A program made the position numbers and the translations under genes. Below, in pieces: positions 58,164 to 64,000 of a DNA stretch of 64,000 nucleotides. Within the stretch, counting starts at the first letter, position 1, and each line of letters starts with the position of its first letter. Location: assembly GCF_018449775.1 (NCBI RefSeq), contig NZ_JAAVVB010000001.1, forward strand, positions 62,001 through 126,000, given 5' to 3'. The notes under the pieces were generated by a model, which saw only the letters and a list, made by a program, of their open reading frames with translations, made no database searches and had not been told where the DNA came from. This DNA is from Mucilaginibacter sp. dw_454. Its GTDB lineage: Bacteria > Bacteroidota > Bacteroidia > Sphingobacteriales > Sphingobacteriaceae.

Positions 58164-59081
58164 TTAGCTAAATAAACCCTTATCCTGTTCGATAAAAAAA
58201 GGCCTGCGCAGGCTCAGACCCAAATGTTCGTTCAATTGTTTTACCACATAATCGGCTAGTACAGGCGAGTATTGCTCATCATGCTGGTGCATAAAAAACC
58301 AAACGCTTTGCAGGCCCGCATCGCGCCATTGCTTAATGCGCTCCACCCACTCGTCTACACGGGCGTAATCGCCGGGTGTAAGGCCGTTGCCTACATAGCG
58401 TATAAAGGCATGTGGCGTAGGTAGTTCCATGTGCAGACAATCGCGACGGCCGGATGCATCGGTAATTACCGCGCCTAGGTTTAAATCGCGCAGCAAATTA
58501 AAAAGTGCATTCCGCGCCTCGATATTGGCAAACCATTCTTTATGGCGCACTTCGACATAAACCGGCACATCTGTTGGTAAATGTTCAAGGTAGGCCTTTA
58601 ACTCAGGGAAACTTTTCGGGGTGAAATTATCGCCTAACTGCAAAAACAGCGGGCCTAACTTATCACCAAAGGCGGTGATGCCTTCATAAAAAGTCGTGGT
58701 AATTTCTTCGGCGTTTTTTAAGCGTTTGATATGGCTAATGCTTTGCGAAAACTTGGGGCAAAATTTAAAGTCGGGGTTGCTCTCAGCCTTTTCTTTCCAT
58801 TTGGCTATAGTGGCAGGGGGGTATACGTTATAAAACGTGGCATTGAGTTCTATACTGTCGAAATGTTTAACATACTCATCCAAAAAATTGGCATCCTTGG
58901 TTTTAGACGGATAGATCTGGCCTACCCACTCTTTACGGCCCCATTTGGCACAGCCCACATGTACTTGCATAGGCTGATTGCTCTTTGCAGCGGTAAGTGT
59001 AGCAATAGTTAGTGGCGTATCGGGTGGTAGCGTAAAGTCAATATTTACTAATTCTTCGGGGGTAACTCGGCCAAATTCCAT
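58164..59081 (-). CDS. DUF72-family protein
   Basis: 305 residues; the core signatures VHVGCAKWGRKEWVGQIYPSKTK, SIELNATFYNVYPPATIAKWKEKAESNPDFKFCPKFSQSISHIKRL, LGPLFLQLGDNFTPKSF and VYVEVRHKEWFA belong to the DUF72/YecE family, which has a TIM-barrel fold. Function is not known. A C-terminal HEQYSPVLADYVVKQLNEHL completes the usual length. Confidence 0.9.
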   Translation of the reverse strand: MEFGRVTPEELVNIDFTLPPDTPLTIATLTAAKSNQPMQVHVGCAKWGRKEWVGQIYPSKTKDANFLDEYVKHFDSIELNATFYNVYPPATIAKWKEKAESNPDFKFCPKFSQSISHIKRLKNAEEITTTFYEGITAFGDKLGPLFLQLGDNFTPKSFPELKAYLEHLPTDVPVYVEVRHKEWFANIEARNALFNLLRDLNLGAVITDASGRRDCLHMELPTPHAFIRYVGNGLTPGDYARVDEWVERIKQWRDAGLQSVWFFMHQHDEQYSPVLADYVVKQLNEHLGLSLRRPFFIEQDKGLFS

Positions 59082-59264
59082 GGTGTAAATGTTTTATGGT
59101 TTTAACGATGACTGGTGCATCATTGTAACAAATTTAAAATAATAAACGTTGAACCACGGAGCTAATGATTATATTTAGCTAACAAAGTTTGAAGGTTAAA
59201 CTTTTACATAGTTTAACTGTCTGTAAATAGCGCGCTAACACTGGCGAGCCCCAATATCGAGTAA

Positions 59265-59726
59265 ATGGCGGCATTGAGCTTAAAGCATTCCGGTTTTTTT
59301 ATACTGCTGATGGCTGGCCTGTTAATGTCATGTGGTAGCGGCAAAAAGGTATATATAAGCACTTGCGATGCCAATATGGTTTTTAAGCAGGTTACCTATA
59401 CCCACCTCATGGATAGTCTTAGTTATTACAACAATAAATATGTTGAAATTGTGGGCAAGTACCAGGAAGGTAAAGAAGAGTCGGCTTTATTTAGCGACAG
59501 CCTTTATATGGCAAAGCCAAACACAGCGCTTTGGGTTAATTTTAGTCAGGACTGCCCGCTATACCTAACCGGTACCCACACTGGTTTTTTTCAATATGAT
59601 GATGGGGGCTATACCCACATCAATAATAAAAAAATCAGGATAAGGGGTAGGCTTGATCTGCACAACCGTGGCTATCAAAAGCAATATAAAGGCTGTATTG
59701 ACCACGTAAGCTTTATAGAGCTTTAA
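59265..59726 (+). CDS. Hypothetical lipoprotein (153 residues)
   Basis: Lipobox LMSC at about residue 22 (GLLMSCGSGKKV) marks a lipoprotein. The mature part is compact and has beta-strands (YISTCDANMVFKQVTYTHLM, YVEIVGKYQEG, FQYDDGGYTHINNKKIRIRGRLD). OB-fold or lipocalin-like shapes are possible. Starts at an ATG with the only fair promoter 40 nt upstream. Family unknown. Confidence 0.7.
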   Translation: MAALSLKHSGFFILLMAGLLMSCGSGKKVYISTCDANMVFKQVTYTHLMDSLSYYNNKYVEIVGKYQEGKEESALFSDSLYMAKPNTALWVNFSQDCPLYLTGTHTGFFQYDDGGYTHINNKKIRIRGRLDLHNRGYQKQYKGCIDHVSFIEL

Positions 59727-59754
59727 GGCCCCCCTTATTATTTATCCGGCGCTG

Positions 59755-60516
59755 TCAAATATTGATTTGCAATCCATCGACAGCTAATTTGATTCCGGGG
59801 GGCAAGGTAAGTTCGACATCGGCATGTTTGCCAAGGCGATGACTGATATGGGTAAAATAAGTAGTTTCTGCGCCAATTTCCTGTGCAAAAGCTACAGCCT
59901 CGTCCAAGGTAAAATGCGAGATATGGCTCTGCATTTGCAACGCGTTAATCACTAATATTTTGGTGCCTTTGATTTTTTCTTTTTCTTCGGGCGATACTGT
60001 TTTGGCATCGGTGATGTACGTGAAATCATTGATGCGGAAACCCAGCACCGGTAATTTATAATGCAAAACCTCGATAGGTATAAAATGGATGCTACCGATA
60101 TCAAACGGATCTAAGCCAATAGGATGGATGTTTACCTGCGGGATGCCAGGATATTTAAACTCGGCAAATACATACGGAAACTCGCGCATTAACGCCGCTT
60201 GCACACGTGCATCGGCATAAATGTTCATGGGTTCCTGCTGCTTAAAATTAAAAGCGCGGATATCGTCCATGCCCGCAACATGATCTTTATGCTCATGGGT
60301 ATAAACAACGGCGTCCAGTCGCTGCACATTGGCCCGCAGCATCTGATACCTAAAATCAGGTCCCGAATCAATTACTACGATTTTGTCTTCAGCTTCAATT
60401 AATATGGATGAGCGCAGTCTTTTATCCCGCGTGTCGGCCGATGTGCAAACTTCGCAGCCGCAAGCAATTACAGGTACACCCTGCGAGGTGCCGGTGCCTA
60501 AAAAAGTTACTTTCAC
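59755..60516 (-). CDS. MBL-fold metallo-hydrolase (PhnP/RNase Z-like)
   Basis: The start is GTG and overlaps the previous stop by four nucleotides (GTGA), so translation is coupled. Motif 1 GTGTSQGVPVIACGCEVCTS carries a zinc-ribbon-like insertion (GCEVC) as in PhnP; the metal motif YTHEHKDHVAGMDDIRAF follows, then VLHYKLPVLGFRI and HISHRLGKHADVELT. These fit the PhnP phosphodiesterase / RNase Z branch of the beta-lactamase fold. 253 residues. Substrate might be a cyclic phosphate; unproven. Confidence 0.88.
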   Translation of the reverse strand: MKVTFLGTGTSQGVPVIACGCEVCTSADTRDKRLRSSILIEAEDKIVVIDSGPDFRYQMLRANVQRLDAVVYTHEHKDHVAGMDDIRAFNFKQQEPMNIYADARVQAALMREFPYVFAEFKYPGIPQVNIHPIGLDPFDIGSIHFIPIEVLHYKLPVLGFRINDFTYITDAKTVSPEEKEKIKGTKILVINALQMQSHISHFTLDEAVAFAQEIGAETTYFTHISHRLGKHADVELTLPPGIKLAVDGLQINI

Positions 60517-60785
60517 AGCTGCAGTTTGGTTTGTTTTAGTTGTTGTAAAAAGGCGATCTGTTTATCGTCAAGCAAATTATGGTCAACCTCCAGTTCACGC
60601 AACAGTTCGACCAGGGCCAGGATCTTGCTTTCCAGGTTTGAGAAACGATTTACCACTATTATTTTGCTGTTTAACAACAAACATGCCCCGGTTTTAAAGT
60701 TCCCTTTTTCATAACGCACTTTGTATCCTGCCGATTTTAACAGCAGTTCCAACTTCTCGAGCGTATGCGTTGTAAGCGTGAGCAT
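60513..60785 (-). CDS. Conserved small protein before the MBL-fold hydrolase
   Basis: 90 residues: MLTLTTHTLEKLELLLKSAGYKVRYEKGNFKTGACLLLNSKIIVVNRFSNLESKILALVELLRELEV followed by a Lys/Gln-rich helix. A helix-hairpin-strand layout with no signal peptide; often found directly upstream of this hydrolase in Bacteroidota. Overlaps the hydrolase gene (GTGA). Full -7 consensus 4 nt before its ATG. Confidence 0.8.
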   Translation of the reverse strand: MLTLTTHTLEKLELLLKSAGYKVRYEKGNFKTGACLLLNSKIIVVNRFSNLESKILALVELLRELEVDHNLLDDKQIAFLQQLKQTKLQL

Positions 60786-60789
60786 TTTT

Positions 60790-60797
60790 CAAAAATA
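60790..60797 (-). promoter_or_regulatory. TAnnTTTG -7 element of the small gene and MBL operon
   Basis: TATTTTTG on the minus strand, full consensus, separated from the ATG by AAAA only; implies a leaderless transcript. Confidence 0.45.
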
Positions 60798-60851
60798 AGC
60801 ATAAAGCAGTTAGGAAAAAGCGGAAAGGTTAAATTAGCTCACCTATTTAAT

Positions 60852-61628
60852 TTATCTGTCGTCGTACATTTTTACCTGTTCCTGAATTAGCGGCAATAAT
60901 TGATAGAGCGCCGTATTGCTGTTAATCTTAGAATCTGTGGTGTCGTAAGCATTATAGATTCTTTTTGTCCAGACGTTGTCAATGGTATAAAACTCAAACA
61001 CGTAGAAACTACTTTCAGAACTTTTTGAGTGGACGCGCTCGATGGCTTGTATAGGTAACTCATCTTGATGTAACCTCAAAAACTTGATTAATGCCTTATT
61101 GCCTATTTTTATAGGTTCGTAAATATTGGCATCACTAAAAGCCTGCATAAATACAGCATCATCTGTAACCCAAACCAAAATTTGCCGGTAAGAAGGAGTA
61201 TATCCTGTTTGAGTATGCGAGATGGAATCATTGACTATATAAGTATTGACGGTGCCACCGCCGTAAGCTCCGTAAGTAAAAACCAGGCTGCTTGTTTGCC
61301 TGATGAGGTCATTGATTTTTTCCTTCAACTTAGGCCCGGTTGGGCTATATTCCCAATTGGCATAAGTTGCTGTTTTATCATCAGTATAATTATAGGCCTT
61401 AATGTGGTTTTGCTGGGCTGCCAAAGAAAGCTCAACCCATTGTTGGTTGGTTAGCTTTTCCTGGTAGGTGAGTACCTGGTTTATTGCTTCGTTATATAAA
61501 GGTTCTGCTTTTTGGTATTCGGTTTTTTTTCGAAGAGAATCAGCCTGATACTTTAGGGTTTTGACGTTTTGGGCAATGGCTGCCATTGTTAGCAAAAACA
61601 AACAAATAAATACCAACGGCTTCTTCAT
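60852..61628 (-). CDS. Exported hypothetical protein, paralogue A2
   Basis: Start at MKKPLVFICLF (a TTG seven codons upstream would overlap the previous gene). Signal peptide cut near AIAQN, then a TPR-like opening (ADSLRKKTEYQKAEPLYNEAINQVLT), YQILVWVTDDAVFMQAFSDANIYEPIKIGNKALIKFLRLH. 258 residues as started. Homologous to its neighbour (paralogue A1): same VFMQAFxxxxxYxPIK/VK motif and the same C-terminal VYHFEFY-like FYVFEFY segment. Function unknown; secreted or periplasmic. Confidence 0.75.
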   Translation of the reverse strand: MKKPLVFICLFLLTMAAIAQNVKTLKYQADSLRKKTEYQKAEPLYNEAINQVLTYQEKLTNQQWVELSLAAQQNHIKAYNYTDDKTATYANWEYSPTGPKLKEKINDLIRQTSSLVFTYGAYGGGTVNTYIVNDSISHTQTGYTPSYRQILVWVTDDAVFMQAFSDANIYEPIKIGNKALIKFLRLHQDELPIQAIERVHSKSSESSFYVFEFYTIDNVWTKRIYNAYDTTDSKINSNTALYQLLPLIQEQVKMYDDR

Positions 61629-61632
61629 AATA

Positions 61633-62490
61633 CTAGTCAAATTTACCAACCCTTGCCCGTTCGGTCCCTGAATTTATGGTATCGTAGTATTTTTTTTCAT
61701 CATCGCGAACCCGCAGAAATAGCTGCGCAAAATGGGTTTTGATGTTTGCCTGATATATTTTATTTCCTTTGTCGACAGTAATTTGTTTGACAAATTTAAA
61801 TTCATCGGTAGAAATGTTTTGCTGCATGGTTCTAAAATCCCAAATATCTACCGGGTCTTGCTGTACAGGTTCACTTTTTAAGTAAAACTCAAAGTGATAA
61901 ACAGGTATGATGTCGCGGTATTTCATGATCATGGCGCCTATCTTTTCTTTAGTTATATTCTCCATATGGTTTTTCATCAGGTCATATAACTTTTTGTCAT
62001 TCATCTTAACAGGCTTGTATGTGTCGCAGGCGTTAAATGCCTGCATAAAAACATCGTCATTTATGGCCCATGCCAATATATAGGTATTACCCTCGCCAAT
62101 TAAACAACCATACGGCGATCCGCCGAGAGTAGTAGTAGTCCAACCCTGCCTGGCATAAAATGAGAATAGATAGTTGATGCCCATTTGCTTCAAAGTCGCT
62201 ATTTTATCCGACATTTTTTCGGCACGTGTTCCATACAACAGGTTTGAGTATTTCCAGGGATAGGATTTGTTAACATCCATTGCCGAACGCAGCAAAGCCG
62301 ACCAATCACTATCGTAAACTTTTTCTTTGTTGGCAAGCACCAGGTCAATGCAGTGCTCGTAAGCAATTAAGGCATCTTTAGGGTTATTCATATATCTAAG
62401 GGAGTCGCCTTGGCGCTTTAGCGCTAGAAAATTTTGCGCACTTGCTATAATTGGTAAAACCAGGCAGATTATAATTAGTATTTTTTTCAT
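61633..62490 (-). CDS. Exported hypothetical protein, paralogue A1
   Basis: Signal peptide (MKKILIIICLVLPIIASAQ), a TPR-like start (LKRQGDSLRYMNNPKDALIAYEHCIDLVL), then NTYILAWAINDDVFMQAFNACDTYKPVKMNDKKLYDLM and HFEFYLKSEP. 285 residues. Aligns with the neighbour downstream over its length but with about one residue in three identical by eye. Last gene before its copy; the stop-to-start gap is four nucleotides. No enzyme motif seen. Confidence 0.75.
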   Translation of the reverse strand: MKKILIIICLVLPIIASAQNFLALKRQGDSLRYMNNPKDALIAYEHCIDLVLANKEKVYDSDWSALLRSAMDVNKSYPWKYSNLLYGTRAEKMSDKIATLKQMGINYLFSFYARQGWTTTTLGGSPYGCLIGEGNTYILAWAINDDVFMQAFNACDTYKPVKMNDKKLYDLMKNHMENITKEKIGAMIMKYRDIIPVYHFEFYLKSEPVQQDPVDIWDFRTMQQNISTDEFKFVKQITVDKGNKIYQANIKTHFAQLFLRVRDDEKKYYDTINSGTERARVGKFD

Positions 62491-62491
62491 A

Positions 62492-63484
62492 TCAATTAAC
62501 CTTATTTGCCGCAGCTATAGCATAAAACTTTGAGAATAAAGTGCTCAAACCAAATGTGCCTCTTTCTCCATAATCTTCAATTTCTTTAAATGAACCGTCT
62601 TTGTATTTTACCCTGATCCAGCCATGTACGTCATCGGTCCAGGATACGGCATATTTGTTTTTCAGATGCTTGAAATCGATATAATTTATCAAGTCAAATA
62701 TTTCGTTGGTTTCGCCGGTTGTTAATTTCGCTTTAGCTACCACGTAGGTTTTCGGTATTATTGCTTTAGCAGTTTTAGGCGGTTTGCCCCAGGGGTCTTT
62801 AACAAAATACAATTTAACGTTAACGGGTTTGTCTTTTTCAAATCGTATTTTGCCTTTACTGTTTAGTTTGGTGTAAAATATCGGGCAAGGACCGTAGCAA
62901 ACGCCGGCATGGAAAATTACAGAGTCGATATCATATTTTACCGGATGTTCATTTAACTCAATAAAATGATCAAATTTATAAACTAAGGTATCAGTTCGCG
63001 GATACTGCATACGATAAAAATTAGGCCTTTTATCTATCCGTTCTTCTTCTATACTATGAAAAACGAGCAGATTTTTTCCTTTATACTGAATAGCATTTAT
63101 CAATTCATCCGAAAAAGAACTGTATTGCAATTGTATCAGCTTAAATGTGTTATTACCATTATCAAGCACAACAAAATTACTATAGCTGTACCGCGTGCAA
63201 ATAACAATCAGATCTGTTAGTCCATCGTTGTTCAGATCAACTTTCTGCCAGCTTTTTGCTCCCCATGTGTTGGCGAGCGAAAAGCAATCATTTTTTTTTA
63301 GATATTTAAGGATGGTGTCTATTGGTTGAATAATAGGTTGGGGCGCATATTTACTGGTGAAACTGGTGGAAAGCGGAATAAGAAACCGTACCACATCACT
63401 ATCTGTTTTGAGCTCGTCTATTCTATTAGCAAATAGATGGAATGTTGAAAGCATTAAGCAACATGCAAGCAGTAGTTTTCTCAT
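62492..63484 (-). CDS. Exported protein with DUF6438-like domain, paralogue B1
   Basis: Signal peptide (MRKLLLACCLMLSTFHLFAN); residues 20-160 contain a calcium-binding-like VDLNNDGLTDLIVICT motif; residues 165-330 are a DUF6438-like domain with SVIFHAGVCYGPCPIFYTKLNSKGKIRF (Cys pair around CYGPC) and a C-terminal WIRVKYKDGSFKEIEDYGERGTFGLS. The same domain is repeated in the next gene. Such domains are common in Bacteroidota secreted proteins without known activity. Its ATG is 1 nt after the stop of the upstream gene. Confidence 0.78.
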   Translation of the reverse strand: MRKLLLACCLMLSTFHLFANRIDELKTDSDVVRFLIPLSTSFTSKYAPQPIIQPIDTILKYLKKNDCFSLANTWGAKSWQKVDLNNDGLTDLIVICTRYSYSNFVVLDNGNNTFKLIQLQYSSFSDELINAIQYKGKNLLVFHSIEEERIDKRPNFYRMQYPRTDTLVYKFDHFIELNEHPVKYDIDSVIFHAGVCYGPCPIFYTKLNSKGKIRFEKDKPVNVKLYFVKDPWGKPPKTAKAIIPKTYVVAKAKLTTGETNEIFDLINYIDFKHLKNKYAVSWTDDVHGWIRVKYKDGSFKEIEDYGERGTFGLSTLFSKFYAIAAANKVN

Positions 63485-63485
63485 A

Positions 63486-64000
63486 TCAAAAAGCTTTATA
63501 AGGTTTAGCTACAGCGTATAATTTTGAAAACAGCGCCCGCAAACCAAAGGTGCCATACTCGCCATAGTCTACTATAGTTTTTGATGAGCCATCCTTAAAC
63601 TTTACCTGTATGGTAGTGGTCGATGCATCGGTCCACGGCACCTCGTATTTATCTTTTAGCTTTTTAAAATTGATATAATTAATCATATTAAGGATCTCTT
63701 TTTGCTGACTCGATAAAACCTTGCCCTGGGCTTTTAATTCAGTTGATATTTTAAAATCTTTTACGGAATAGCCTCCGGCAGTTTTTACAGAGGTTCCGCC
63801 GTATACATACCTTTCATACCGGGTTTTGCCTTTACGGTTAACTTTCATCCGAAATTTGGGGCAGCTGCCGCAATGGTTACCATAAACGCTTCCATCGTAA
63901 AAGATCAATGAATCAATAGCATATTTTGGCGGATGCTCATTCAATTCAACAAAATGGTCGTATTTATAAATCAACGTATCAGTTCGCGGCTGCTCGAACC
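63486..64000 (-). CDS. Exported-type DUF6438-like protein, paralogue B2 (5' end outside window)
   Basis: The frame stays open to the right edge; the visible residues begin FEQPRTDTLIYKYDHFVELN and match B1 (YPRTDTLVYKFDHFIELN) from there to the end. Cys pair HCGSCPKF (with a Gly instead of Tyr), then GKTRYERYVYGGTSV, MINYINFKKLKDKYEVPWTD and SSKTIVDYGEYGTFGLRALFSKLYAVA. The upstream half, probably with a VCBS-like segment, lies outside. Tandem duplicate of B1. Confidence 0.75.
   Translation of the reverse strand, partial: FEQPRTDTLIYKYDHFVELNEHPPKYAIDSLIFYDGSVYGNHCGSCPKFRMKVNRKGKTRYERYVYGGTSVKTAGGYSVKDFKISTELKAQGKVLSSQQKEILNMINYINFKKLKDKYEVPWTDASTTTIQVKFKDGSSKTIVDYGEYGTFGLRALFSKLYAVAKPYKAF

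Overview
The window looks like chromosomal DNA of a Bacteroidota bacterium, most likely a Sphingobacteriaceae member of the Mucilaginibacter/Pedobacter type. The evidence is the protein families (glycine-rich RRM protein, TonB receptor with CarboxypepD-like domain, DUF2911, DUF3810, DUF2851, DUF2723, PepSY proteins), weak or absent Shine-Dalgarno sites, and several TAnnTTTG promoter elements of the Bacteroidota sigma-A type. No rRNA, tRNA, phage, integrase, transposase gene or CRISPR array was recognised. Nearly all of the DNA is ordinary chromosomal gene content, but the gaps between genes are unusually rich in palindromic repeats.

Layout. 0-6.6 kb: end of an outer-membrane barrel gene, RRM protein, single-domain response regulator, Omp85-type barrel, glycine-zipper protein, Bcr/CflA efflux pump, then a tight operon of ECF sigma factor, small soluble protein and a ClpP paralogue. 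6.7-11 kb: an Mla-type lipid transport operon (permease, ATPase, MCE protein) and a DsbA/FrnE-like oxidoreductase. 11.3-17.8 kb: a metal-uptake-like block (Cys-rich exported protein, TonB receptor, PepSY membrane protein, HMBD lipoprotein), tandem small exported paralogues and a secreted propeller. 17.9-25.3 kb: RND efflux trio, YncE-like propeller and a fatty acid desaturase that strongly resembles eukaryotic sphingolipid delta-4 desaturase. 25.6-30.8 kb: two CPBP membrane proteases around a one-domain EamA transporter, an MFS transporter and a GT39 glycosyltransferase. 31-37.5 kb: DUF2911, DUF3810, thioredoxin, second response regulator and a glycosidase-like/FGE fusion. 37.7-46.5 kb: DUF2723 protein, metallophosphoesterase, small membrane and His-rich proteins, enoyl-CoA hydratase, and three tandem Tyr/Arg/His-rich exported peptides. 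46.7-53.1 kb: nuclease-like EEP protein, CbpM/CbpA co-chaperone pair, PspC, DUF2851, MHS-family MFS, DUF1345, YwbE. 53.2-64 kb: argH and an ArgE-type M20 hydrolase separated by a large secreted six-hairpin glycosidase-like gene, DUF72, an MBL-fold hydrolase, and a row of duplicated exported genes of unknown function running off the right edge.

The most interesting structure is not coding. At least sixteen intergenic palindromic elements of several families (GTCAT-type, CCCTCTTTCC/GGTGAGTC-type, CCCTCTCC-type and a double palindrome near 29.0 kb) occur about once per 4 kb, one of them with another palindrome nested in its centre. Further unusual signals are two interleaved 9-bp inverted repeats (H-type pseudoknot topology) upstream of the EamA gene, a strong terminator with no gene in front of it near 30.9 kb (small RNA or leader), a 24-bp perfect hairpin at 46.6 kb, and repeated placement of TAnnTTTG elements only 4-9 nt from start codons, suggesting near-leaderless transcripts. 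Two short genes (50 and 56 codons) that are below usual ORF cut-offs were found by reading the gaps. All functional assignments come from reading motifs by eye; no database search was run.
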